A stretch of DNA of 64,000 bases, taken from Porphyra umbilicalis. Its lineage: Eukaryota > Rhodophyta > Bangiophyceae > Bangiales > Bangiaceae. The stretch spans positions 62,001 to 126,000 of the forward strand of contig KV918978.1 in the NCBI GenBank assembly GCA_002049455.2. Direction: 5' to 3'. The notes beneath the pieces are model-generated. The model saw nothing but the letters and a program-made list of their open reading frames with translations, was not told the DNA's origin and did no database searches. Both the position numbers and the translations under genes were made by a program. Every line of letters starts with the position of its first letter. Positions within the stretch are counted from its first letter, which is position 1. Shown in pieces: positions 19,862 through 29,900 of this stretch.

Positions 19862-22366
19862 TTAGTACTCACTGTACCACCCGCCCCCGCGGCTGCCGCC
19901 GTCGGCACTCCCGCCGCGGGCGCCACCACCCCCGCCGCCCGAGCGGTAGCCGCCGCCGCCGCCGGCGCCCCCACCGCCGCTGCGGTAGCCGCCGCCGCCG
20001 CCGCCGCCCGCACCGCCGCTCCGGTAGCCACCCCCACCGCCACCCCCGCTGCGGTAGCCGCCGCCACCGCCGCCGCCACCGCCGCCACCCGAGCGGTAGC
20101 CACCCCCGCCGCCACCGCCGCTGCGGTAGCCCCCACCCCCGCCGCCGCCGCCGCCGCTGCGGTAGCCGCCGCCACCGCCGCCGCCCGAGCGGTAGCCGCC
20201 GCCGCCGCCACCCGAGCGGTAGCCGCCGCCGCCGCCACGGCCGCCGCGGCCACCGCCGCCGCCGCCGCGGCCAAAGCGCTCCTCCTGGAGGGGCGGCAGC
20301 TCGGTGGCGAGCTTGAGGCTCAACTCGTCGCTATTGTGCTTGACCGCCGCCTTCGCCAGCGCGTCGGCGGCCGCCGCGCCCGTGTCGACAACCGCCGAGC
20401 GGCCGTCGGCGCAGACGCGGATCATGCCAACCTCGAGCTCATCGTCAACGCCAATCTTGCGCGCGAGCCGCGACACAAAGCGCACCACGACGGCGGGCGT
20501 CAGGGGGATGGTGCCCGACACGAGGAGCGCGCGCTTGCCCGACTCGCCCGACAAGACGGAGCGGTACTCGAGTTTGGTGCGCCGCCCCGCCAGCGCCATG
20601 CACGCGGCAAACGCAGCAATGGGGTGCTTGTACTGCGCAAGCACCTCCTTGGCGGTCGGCAGCAGGTGCGCAACGACCGCCGCGTCCACGTCCTTCATGG
20701 CCGCCGACACGTGCATGGCGGCAGCGTCGAGGGCCGCCTCGGGGGCAGGCGCCGAGGTGCGCTCAAACTTGAGCCCCACGTCCCGCTCCAACCGCCGCAG
20801 GCCACCCGCCTCCCGGTCCGAGTGGAGGACGACCGACACGCCCGACGCGCCGGCGCGGCCAGTGCGGCCCGCCCGGTGCACATACGCCTCCGTGTCCGAC
20901 GGCAGCCGGTACTGGACGACCACCTCCACGCCCGAAATGTCTAGGCCCCGCGCCGCCACGTCCGTAGCGACGAGCACCGCAAAGCGGCCCGAGCGGAACT
21001 GGGCAAGCGTCACTTCCCGCTGCTTTTGCGACACGTCGCCGTGGAGGACGGCAGCGCCGCAGCCTTCCAGGGCGCCCGACGCGGCGAGCTCGTCGCACTC
21101 CCGCTTGGTCTCGGTAAAGACAATCGCGCGGCCGCCGCCGTGGCCGCTGCCATAGACGGCAAGCACGTCGGCGAGCAGGGACGCGCGCGTCGAGTCGCGG
21201 TCGGGTACCCTGACCGCCACGTGCCGCACATTGACGGCGGTCATGTCGCCCTTGCCGACCGAGTCATAGGTGATCACATCCCGCTTTTGGTGCTGCGACG
21301 CGAGCTTCTTGACCCACGACGGCACCGTTGCGGAGAAGAGCACCGTTTGCCGCTCCATCTCGGTGCGGCTAAAGGCACCAAACACCCGCTCCACATCCTC
21401 CGCAAAGCCCATCGACAGCATTTCGTCCGCCTCGTCGAGCACCGCAAACTCCACGTCCGACAGGTCCATGTCACCCCGGTCCATCAAGTCCATGACCCGG
21501 CCCGGGGTACCGACGACCACGTCGACGCCGCGGCGGAGCGCCGACACCTGCGCACCATACGAGGCGCCGCCGTAAAAGCACTCGACGGAAATGCGCAGCG
21601 GCTTGCCCGTCAGCGTCATCTCGCGAGCGACCTGGTTGGCAAGCTCCCGCGTCGGCGCAAGCACCAGGCAGCGGGTCTTGGCTCCCCTCCGGTAGCCGCC
21701 ACCGGCCGAACCGTCGGCGGCCTTGGACGCGGCGAGGCGCTCCAGGATGGGGAGCGCAAAAGCGAGCGTCTTGCCCGTCCCCGTGCGGGAGCGGGCAATC
21801 ATGTCACGGCCTTCGTAGAGGAGGTCAAACGTGCCCGCCTGCACGTCCGTCATGTGCGTGATGCCCCGGTTGGCCAAGTTGTCAACAACCGCGGGGGTGA
21901 TGCGGTAGGAGGAGAGGGCATTGGGCTTTTCGTCCGCCGACTGGTCGGGGGTCGCCGCTTCAACGTCAGCGTCGGTCACGGCCACGGTCTCCTCGTCGCC
22001 AAAGAGGCCACCCGAAAAGAGCGAGTCGTCACCACCAACGTCCGAGGCGGGATCCACTTCGTCGAGGGGCTCGTCGACAAACTGTTGGGCAACAACCCCG
22101 TCATACTCCTCGTCGGTCAGGAGGGCCGCGCCCGCCGTGCCATCGGCGGCGGGCACGCCATTGCCCGACCGGTCGACGCCGTCGCTTGCGAGTGACGGCG
22201 CCGCAACGGTCGCGGCAACAACCGCGCGGCCGGTACGGCCGGCCGCCGCCCAGGGGGCGACCGCCACCGGCGCGCCGACAAAGGCGCCATGCCGCGCCGC
22301 CACCCGGCGGGACGCGGCCAGCGATAGCGGCAGCGGCAACGGCACAAAAGCAGGGCCGCCCGTCAT
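19862..22366 (-). CDS. DEAD-box RNA helicase, RH3/DDX21-like, probably plastid
   Basis: 834 residues from ATG 22366 (CCACCATGAC context). The first 55 residues are poor in acidic residues and rich in Ala/Arg/Pro/Val (LPLSLAASRRVAARHG), as in a plastid transit peptide; an acidic stretch follows (about 85-145). Helicase core: Q-motif region GITHMTDVQ, motif I SRTGTGKT (193-200), Ia PTRELANQ (238), Ib GTPGR (286), II DEAD (311-314), III SAT (345), IV IVFTETK (415), V ATDVAARGLD (467) and VI HRAGRTGRAG (497). A GUCT-like domain lies about 600-675. The tail from about 700 is repeated GGYRSGGGG units, ending SRGGGWYSEY. In plants RH3 with a GUCT domain acts in plastid ribosome assembly and intron splicing; DDX21 is the nucleolar relative. 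The frame is intact throughout, with no intron seen. Confidence 0.93.
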   Translation of the reverse strand: MTGGPAFVPLPLPLSLAASRRVAARHGAFVGAPVAVAPWAAAGRTGRAVVAATVAAPSLASDGVDRSGNGVPAADGTAGAALLTDEEYDGVVAQQFVDEPLDEVDPASDVGGDDSLFSGGLFGDEETVAVTDADVEAATPDQSADEKPNALSSYRITPAVVDNLANRGITHMTDVQAGTFDLLYEGRDMIARSRTGTGKTLAFALPILERLAASKAADGSAGGGYRRGAKTRCLVLAPTRELANQVAREMTLTGKPLRISVECFYGGASYGAQVSALRRGVDVVVGTPGRVMDLMDRGDMDLSDVEFAVLDEADEMLSMGFAEDVERVFGAFSRTEMERQTVLFSATVPSWVKKLASQHQKRDVITYDSVGKGDMTAVNVRHVAVRVPDRDSTRASLLADVLAVYGSGHGGGRAIVFTETKRECDELAASGALEGCGAAVLHGDVSQKQREVTLAQFRSGRFAVLVATDVAARGLDISGVEVVVQYRLPSDTEAYVHRAGRTGRAGASGVSVVLHSDREAGGLRRLERDVGLKFERTSAPAPEAALDAAAMHVSAAMKDVDAAVVAHLLPTAKEVLAQYKHPIAAFAACMALAGRRTKLEYRSVLSGESGKRALLVSGTIPLTPAVVVRFVSRLARKIGVDDELEVGMIRVCADGRSAVVDTGAAAADALAKAAVKHNSDELSLKLATELPPLQEERFGRGGGGGGRGGRGGGGGYRSGGGGGGYRSGGGGGGGYRSGGGGGGGGGYRSGGGGGGGYRSGGGGGGGGGGGYRSGGGGGGGYRSGGAGGGGGGGYRSGGGGAGGGGGYRSGGGGGGARGGSADGGSRGGGWYSEY
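19890..20260 (-). repeat. Gly-rich repeats encoding GGYRSGG units
   Basis: About eleven tandem variants of a unit reading G-G-Y-R-S-G-G with variable Gly runs, forming the C-terminal RNA-binding-type tail of the RH3-like helicase. Unit length varies in whole codons only, so frame is kept, unlike the homopolymer tracts elsewhere in the window. Confidence 0.9.
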
Positions 22367-24021
22367 GGTGGACGTTACCGGTCGGGAGGGGGACAGGAAA
22401 GGGGGGAACGGGGAGAGCAAAGGCGCTCAAAAGACGCGCCACCCACAAAAATGGGAGCAACCAAAACAGGGACAAGGCCCACACAGGGAGGGCTTTGAGG
22501 ATACCCGAGGCGGTCGGTTCCCTCCGAGCAGCAGGCGCGGATGCAATGCTGTCACAGGCCGTGGGTCGGACGATGCGAAGTCGGAGGCAGACAAAATAAC
22601 ATCCGTCGTTGTCACCCACAAGCCCCGCTGCCCCCGTGCCCAGCGCTCTTAAAAGACAGGAGGTGCAGGCACGGCGCGCGTGCGCAGATGGGCCGCCCGT
22701 GGGAGCTCTGGTGGGTGGCGGCGGCGGCGGCCGCGCTCCCCCCCCGCAGCACAGCTCCTGGGCGGGGTCCCGCGCGGCGCTCAGCTCACGCGCCTCCCGC
22801 CCGGCGTGTGCAGCGCAATGTTGACTTTTTTCTCCCAAATCGGCGCTCCACGGGCGCCCTGACGCGACGGCGCCCCACCCACGAGATTTTCCACGCGGAC
22901 GACGGCGGGGCGGGGTGACCCACACACCCTTTCGGGGGGGGGGGGGGTGCCGCGACGGTCCGTGTGCGACGGCGGGCGCGCAGCGGCGGCGGCGCCCTCC
23001 AACCGGCTCGAGGCCGGTTCGCGGGCTCAACGGCGGGCCAGTTTGGGATCCCGCCTGGGGGAGGCGGTCCCGGAAGCGGGGGGAAAGGAGAGCCCAAAAC
23101 GGCGGCGGTTGGGCGGCGGCGGCAGCGGCGTGGGTGGGGTCAGAAGAAAAAACGACTACCTTGCAGTTGACCACTCACAGGCTGCCGGGAGCAGCGCTGG
23201 CGAACGTGCGGCCCAAAAGTACGGGGCCAATCTGATGAGGATCGTGGGGCTGATGTGGGCCATCCACGTTGCGATGGCACAAAACTCGCGATGCAATTGA
23301 AAGTGCCTGCAACCGAAACCGAGAAATTACGATCTGGTCGGAAAAGAGATAAGTTAAAAACCATGACAATGGAGACAAACAACCGAGGCGATCGTTCGGC
23401 ATCTGCCCACAATACAGTCAATCCCCGACCTTGTCACACCCACTAAAGGCCCAGGTGGGCCTTTCACGAGTCGATCGACGATCGGCCCCAGAGAGGCGAT
23501 CAAGGGACATTCTCACGTAGCGCAAGGCTCTGAGCACCATTTCAGAGACCGACCTGCATCAGGAGGGCAGCTTCTCGTCACGATTGTTGATGAAGTAGCC
23601 TTCAAAACTGGCTGTGGCAATAGTTCCGGCATGTGCAATTTGTGCCGTAGGGGTGGGCCATCATCGAGGATTGACTGTACATATGTACCAGGCTGCAGTA
23701 GCAGCGCGTGGGCAGGTCGCACAGAGCTTGGAGCTGAGTGAGTGTGAGCGACCAGCATTCAGACACCGGGGACTGGACTGAGTTTAGTCACACGAAGCGT
23801 GCAGAACCTGGCTAGCTCAGGGGCTTCCGTCTTGCTCTCACGCCGTGTCCAGACTTCCGAGTTGCATCGCGTGCGTTGCTCGTCGCTCAAGAGGATCGCG
23901 CAGAGCGCATTTAGTCTGGCCTAAACATAGGGAGGTACAGGGCCGTGGATTGGTTGGTTGACAACCACCTACAGCACATGGAGGCAAAGACGGGACCAAA
24001 GTGGCACAAGAGCGGGGGCTT
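22367..24021. other. Intergenic region upstream of the RH3-like gene
   Basis: The 22367-22700 part should contain the helicase promoter and 5' UTR. 22730-23150 is GC-rich with a 13-G run near 22935. From 23180 to 24000 the composition is balanced and no gene or repeat was recognised. Confidence 0.45.
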
Positions 24022-25728
24022 TCACTCCGAACGTGCCTCCCACATCTTAAGCCGCAACGAAACAGAGCCCCCAGTGCCTACCACCGAGGCGGCCTTGTTG
24101 CCGCCCTCGACCGAGCACCGGCTCGTGCCCAAGAGCGGCGCGCAGGCTACAGACTGGGACGCACCGCCCACCATCAGCGGCGCGGACAATTCCAACGCAG
24201 CCGCGTTCCGCACCGCCACCGACGTGGCCGAGGTGCTGCTTCCCAAATCCCGCGCGACCGACGTTAAGCTCGGGGCCGACGCTGACGCTCCGACAGCCGA
24301 CGCCGACGCCCGGCGGCGCACGTGCGGGGAGTCGTCCGGCGCTTCCTCCTGGTCCTCAGCATCCGACCACGAGTAGCTGTATCGGGGGCTGGCGTTGGCG
24401 CTGAGCAGCTCAAAGCGGGACGGCCGGTGGGAGTTCGCACGGCGGGCTGCGCCCGGCCGCAGCACCGCGTCCTCATTGAACCGCAGCTGCGTCTCGCCGG
24501 CCGACGCCCACGAAGCGGCGCTCAAGTCTCCCACACTGTCCCCATCCAGCGTCAGGGCGCCGCTGCTGCCTACCAGCGTGCTGCGCCGCGGACTGTGACA
24601 CAGCGACCCGATCCGCCCGAGGCCGTCGAGGACGTCGACGGGTGGCGCCACGCGTGGTTTGGCAACCGACTCGTCGGCCGGCCCGTCGCCACCGTCGCGC
24701 TGGCGGCGGGAGTGCACCCGCCGGAGCGCTGACGCTGCAGTCGTGAGCAGCACGCTCGTACGGCCGCCGGAGGCCTTGCGGAGTAGCGAGTGGCCGACCT
24801 CGTCCAACGGCACTGGCGACGCGGCCACTGCAGGCTTGGACGTGGTCGCCGCGCTGGCGGGGACGAGCGCGGTCGACGGAAACCGCACGTCCGCAGCCTC
24901 CGGCTCAACGTCGCTCGCGTGGGCCTTGCGGCCAGTCAGGTGCAGTAGGGAAAGGACCTTGTGGGCGCGGGGGCCCAGGCGGCTCGACCGCCGTGTCAAG
25001 TCCCCACGACTCGGCCGCTGCACCGGGTCGCCGGCGTAACTCGCCCGCCCAGACACTTGCTGGTCGTCGCAGGCCTCATCAGACGTCCCCGACAGGTTTT
25101 TTGGTCCCTGCGACGCCACCTCGGCAGGTACAGGGGCCGCGACCGGCGGACCCTTGGCCGGCCCAGTGGCCTCTTCCGTCTTAGTGGCCTCGGAAACTCC
25201 CCCGTGGGCAACCAGATCGGCGGCCACCGGCGTCGTCGGCACGGTCGCCGCCGTCGGCGAGCGGCGCCCGAGTACATCCTCCAGCAGCGACGAGGCGCGC
25301 AGGAAACGGAGCTGCCGACGACCGGGGTCCAACTCATGCTCCCCATCGTCTTCGCTCTCGTCCAAGTCCGCGGCGTGGTCCCCATTGCTGTAACCCATCA
25401 GCTGCCGGTTGAGGGTGAGAGTGCGGTGGCTCGACGACGAAATGCGTGTCATGCGCGGCTGCGCGAAATCGTCTGCGGCGTCGTCCGTCTGGTGAACATT
25501 GTCGGGCCCGAGGGAGGAGGGGCTGGCGCTCACCTGCGGTGACAAGGGGGGAGACACCGCGGACGACATGGTCGTCAGGAAGGGCGCATCGGGCGGGGAC
25601 ATGATGCCATCGTGAACCTTGGAAGGACCGGGCAATGGAGACAACGGCGTCGTCAGCCGCTTGGAGGTGGAGGCGGAGATGCGCTGGGCTAGGCTGCCGT
25701 CCGTCGCCGCGTCCCCAGACGAAGCCAT
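24022..25728 (-). CDS. Unknown Ser/Ala-rich protein, 568 aa
   Basis: Single uninterrupted frame from ATG 25728 (MASSGDAATDGSLAQ) to a stop at 24022. It has a varied composition with acidic, basic and Ser-rich patches, so it is not a simple GC shadow. Visible pieces: SPxxP-type sites near the N-terminus (TPLSPLPGPS, SPPLSPQ), an acidic run (DLDESEDDGEHELDPGRRQ, about 122-140), Arg/Ser patches (RRSSRLGPRAHKVLSLLHL; SALRRVHSRRQRDGG) and YSYSWSDAEDQEEAPDDS. The many S/T-P and RxxS sites suggest a phosphorylated, largely disordered protein; that is inference. No domain, signal peptide or membrane segment recognised. It is divergent from SEC16 with about 1.2 kb between starts. Confidence 0.75.
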   Translation of the reverse strand: MASSGDAATDGSLAQRISASTSKRLTTPLSPLPGPSKVHDGIMSPPDAPFLTTMSSAVSPPLSPQVSASPSSLGPDNVHQTDDAADDFAQPRMTRISSSSHRTLTLNRQLMGYSNGDHAADLDESEDDGEHELDPGRRQLRFLRASSLLEDVLGRRSPTAATVPTTPVAADLVAHGGVSEATKTEEATGPAKGPPVAAPVPAEVASQGPKNLSGTSDEACDDQQVSGRASYAGDPVQRPSRGDLTRRSSRLGPRAHKVLSLLHLTGRKAHASDVEPEAADVRFPSTALVPASAATTSKPAVAASPVPLDEVGHSLLRKASGGRTSVLLTTAASALRRVHSRRQRDGGDGPADESVAKPRVAPPVDVLDGLGRIGSLCHSPRRSTLVGSSGALTLDGDSVGDLSAASWASAGETQLRFNEDAVLRPGAARRANSHRPSRFELLSANASPRYSYSWSDAEDQEEAPDDSPHVRRRASASAVGASASAPSLTSVARDLGSSTSATSVAVRNAAALELSAPLMVGGASQSVACAPLLGTSRCSVEGGNKAASVVGTGGSVSLRLKMWEARSE

Positions 25729-26953
25729 CACGGCCGGCCGGTCTGGGTGGTGGCGGGGACAGGCGGCGGTGGGAAAGCTGTCGACGGCGCGCGGGCGATG
25801 GTAAAAGCGAAGTAGTTGCCAGACAGGGCTGGCACGCCACCACCCACGATACCTGCCACCGTCAGCAGCACGAGCGCCCTCACCACGCCGGTGACCGGGG
25901 AAGAGAAAGGAAAACTCTCGTCAACAAGTGCTCGTCTGGTCGGCTTAAACAGACCGCTACGACCGGTGCACGACACCACTCCACCGCACCACGACAGCCA
26001 CAGGGGCTGACATCTCCCGAGCGGGACACGCGCCGCGACAGAGCACTCAGAAATGTACTCTACAGGCGCGGAAGCACCGCCGAGGAAACCCCCCGCCGTC
26101 CAGCCTCCCGCAATGCACCTGGAGGGCGGGCGCCGCCGGCCTCGTGGCAATAGCGCCACGTGGGCACGCCCGTCCCGGCCGCCCTGTCTCGCTCCCAGGG
26201 CGCCGCTCATAGGAGAACCGGCCACGCACAGGAACGAGAGTGGCGTTGCGGGAGCGGACGGTGCCGAAGAACGGCCGGCCGCCACGCAAGCGCGGCCATG
26301 GTGCAGAGAAAACAGCAAGAGGGGAAGCGTCCAAACCAGGATGCACGGCCAGCGACGCTGCGCACCTGCGTGAGGAGGACGTCCGTGCACGACTGCACTT
26401 GCTGGGGCGGACGAAGGCTTGGCCCTCATTTCACGGCATGATACCCCAAACTTCACTCTCGGCCTGATTCTTAGAATTCTATTTTGATTGAACAGCCGGT
26501 CCAAAGCAGGTCACGAAAACAACCGAACAATATTAGAAAAATCAACCTTACTGTGTGGATAAAAATAGCCCCCCTAAGGTCACATTGCTTACAATGGCAC
26601 ACGTTCGGACGACCACCCGACCCCGCGCGCGTGCTTGACCTTCGGCCGACCACCACCTCTCCACACGCGCAGCTGGGTGTGCCGCTTCACCGACCCGCCG
26701 ACGCTGCCGCTGTCGCTCCTTGCGCCTGACGGGCGCCCAAGCGGGCCACGGCTACCCTATCCGTCCCGAATGCCGGCGCTCCTTCCTAGGTTGTTATCGT
26801 GCTTGTTTTTTAGGGGCGCAGGGCAGTAGTGACGGTGGTGACGCGGCGGTGAGGCGGCCGCTCTTCCCGGTTCCCTCGGTTGCTTCATCCCCCTCCCCCC
26901 CCCCTCCTCCCACCCCTGCTTCATCTCGGGGGCCGCACCCGCCGCCCACAAGC
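25729..26953. other. Divergent promoter region between the Ser-rich gene and SEC16
   Basis: A minus-strand open frame through 25728-26500 contains two hydrophobic stretches (CILVWTLPLLLFSL; VVRALVLLTVAGIVGGG) and ends overlapping ATG 25728. I could not connect it by splice sites and treat it as unproven. 26460-26600 is AT-rich; 26870-26950 is C-rich next to the SEC16 start. Confidence 0.4.
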
Positions 26954-29900
26954 ATGAAGGGCGCCCGCCGCCCCCGTCGCCCGCCCGCGGGCCGCCCCCC
27001 GCCTGGGTCGGTCCCCCCCCGCTCCGGGGCAGAGGTGAGTGCGCGACCGCCCGTGCCGCTGACGTCGAGGCAGCCGGTCGGGGGGCGCCGCCGCGCGGCG
27101 GCGGCGGCGTGGAGGGGGGTTGCCTTCTTGTCCTTCCGCTCCGTGAGTTGCGCGTGCTCGTTTGGCGGGCGGCGCGGGAGAGGCGGGGGACGCGGGGGAG
27201 GCGGGGGAGGGACATGGGGAGGGGGGGGGGGAGTGGCGGAGCCACTGCACTGTGTAGGCGTCAGACGACGGGCGGTGGCCTGCCGGTGGTGGCATGGGCA
27301 TCCCTGCGGCCCTGCGCGGCGGTAGGGCTCGCGGCCGCGGCGCGCGCGTGCCTGCTGGGTAACGATACTGACAGACCTGCATGTGTTGTGCGGCGTTTTT
27401 TTTTTTTTTGTGTTGCTGACCCCTGGTGGTGCGTCACTGTGTTTCTGCACGCTCTAGGTGGGTCCACCCCCAAAGAGCGGCCTCGCAGCCAGCCTCTCCA
27501 ACACTTCCGCCGCGGGCGTGATCCGCCCCGCCACCTTTTCACTGCCGCTCGCCGCCTCTTCGTCAGCGCCGGCGCTCGCCGTGCCTTGGTCCAGCGGGGG
27601 CGGGGGCGCCCGAGGTGCTTCGGACGTCGCCCTGCCTGGCGCGGTCGCCGGCAGCGCCAGCACCTCCACCGACGGGCGGCCGCCGCCGCCCCTGTTGAAC
27701 ACGGCGGGGGACAGCCCCACCCGCGCCACGTTTCCGCTCGCGTCCTCCAACTCGGCGCCGCTGTCCATGCCCCTGCCAGCGGCACTCGCGGGCGGCGGTG
27801 GCGGTGGTGGCTCCCCCCGGCGCCGCCCGTCGCGGAGAACGCCTTCCCAGGGGAGCGTCTCCCCGCTCCTGACTGCCGCGTCCTCCCCCCGACCCGTGTC
27901 GGCGGGGTGGCCGCTGCCCCTGCCCGTCGCGCCGTCGTCGCCCGCCCGCTCGACCGCGTCGGGCGCGCCGTCGACGCCCCGGCGTTGGCCGACGGCGGTC
28001 GGCCGGTTGGGCGCGCGGCGGCACGGGCGCGGCTCGTCGGCGGGCTCAGTCGGCATCTCGTCGGCAGCGGCGGCGGCCGACGGCTGGACGGCGGCCGACG
28101 GCGGGTGGGATGTGGTGCCCGCGCCCGTGACGCCCCGCTCGCCGGCGCTGGCGGCACGCGGCCGGCTGGGTGCGTCGACGCCGGCGAGTCCCACGCCGGC
28201 GGCGGCGGCCGCCGGAGGCGACGGCGGGTGGGGCGCCCGCGACGAGGCGTGGGACCTCGTGTCCCCAGCTGGCGCTGCGGCGTCGCCGGCCCGCCGTGGC
28301 AGCCGCTCTGGCGGCCGTAGCGGCGGGTCCACGACGGCCACCCCGTCCCCGCGGCGGTCTGCGGCGGCGAGCCCGGCGTCGGCGGCCGCCGATATGTGGG
28401 GCGCCCGCGACGACACGTGGGACCTCGTCTCGCCCGCCGTCGCGGCGGCAACGCTTGCCCGCCGCGGCGGCCGCCGCGGCGCGCTCGCCGCCGCCACGGC
28501 GTCGCCGGCGCGGTCGCCGTTGGCGGCGAGCCCGTCACTGGCCGCCGCCAACGACGGTTGGGGCGCCGCAGACGGAGAGTGGGATGTGGTATCCCCCGCG
28601 GCGTCGCGGTCGCCACGGGCCGCCGCCTCGCCGCGCGGTCGTGCACCAGCCGCCACCGCCGCTGCTGCCGCCACGTCGGCGGTTGTCGCCGCCGAGGCGG
28701 CGGGCGACGCCGGCTGGGCGGTCGGGGACGATGGGTGGGGGGAGGTGACCCTCCCTGGCGCCAGTGGCGGGACCGCCCCGCCGGCGCCTACCGCCAAGCA
28801 GACCCCCCCGAGTCGCGGACGGCCGATTAAGGGCCGCCTCGGCGGCTCGGCGCGGCGGGCGAGGGCGGCGGTCGCCGCTCCCGGGTCGGCGACGCGGGCG
28901 ACGGCGGCGGTGGCCGGTGCGTCGTCGGGCGGCCTGCCCAATGGCTGCTTGGTGGACGACAGCCGCGCCGCTGATGCGGCGGTGGTGGCCACTACCGCGG
29001 TCTCGTCGTCCTCGACTGAGACGGCGGTGCTGCTCGCGGCGCCGCCAGAGTCGCCACCCTCGGCACCGCCCGAGTCACCACCCTCAGCGCCGCCCGAGTT
29101 GCCGCCCGAGTCGCCGCCCGAGTTGCCGCCCGAGTCGCCGCCCGAGTTGCCGCCCGAGTCGCCGCCCGAGTTGCCGCCCGAGTCGCCGCCCGAGTTGCCG
29201 CCCGAGTCGCCGCCCGAGGCGCCGCCCGTGTCGCCGCCCGTGTCGCCGCCAGAGCCGCCCGAGTCGCCGCCAGAGGCGCCACCCAAGTCGCCGCGAGAGG
29301 CACCGCCCGAGTCGCCGCCGGAGGCGCCGCCCGAGTCGCTGCGAGAGGCGCCGCTAGAGATGCCGTTGGAGACGGCCGCTGATACCGCGGCCCCCGAGGG
29401 GAGCTGGGGCGGGGAGGATTGGGACGTGCTGCCGGAGCCTGCGAGCGGTCCACTGGCCAAAGCGACGGAGACCGTTCCGGTTGCTGTTCAGGCCGACCCA
29501 GCGGGTAGTCGCAAGCTTGAGCCGATGGCTAGCGTAGCTGCCGCCGATGGCGACGGGGAGCGGGACGCGGCCGCTGGTAAGTCACCGTCAGCGGTGGTCC
29601 TGCCGACTGCCGTGGCCAACGACACCCCCTCTGCCGAAGCCTGGGACGGCGACTGGGGCGTGCCGCCCGTTGCCGACGCAACGTCGAGTTCTCCGTCCTT
29701 CGGTGCCGCGCCACTTCTCGACGATGCGGTGTTGGCGGCCGCCGGGCCCGAGTCGGAGCCCTTGTCGGCGCCAGAGGTGGCATCCGCACCCGAGCCACAA
29801 CCACCCGTCGACGCAGCGCGTGAGCCTGAGCCGCAGCCGCTCGCCGAGGTGGATGTGTGTGCGGATATCCCTGCAGCCGAGTCGGCGGATGGCGACTGGG

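Noticed and set aside
17723-20316. Plus-strand open frames opposite the RluA-like domain and helicase tail
   Set aside because: Produced by poly-C, (GGGC)n and Gly-codon repeats; no start context or domain.
23805-23880. A-box-like GGCTAGCTCAGGGG
   Set aside because: No B box at the right distance and no cloverleaf.
25728-26504. 258-codon minus-strand frame with two hydrophobic stretches, upstream of the Ser-rich gene
   Set aside because: Ends overlapping the next start in another frame and no splice sites link them; kept only as a note in the intergenic entry.
27454-29460. 668-codon open frame on the strand opposite SEC16, and several like it through 37.7 kb
   Set aside because: Antisense shadows of GC-rich codons; they lack domains, while the plus strand has the SEC16 central and C-terminal blocks.
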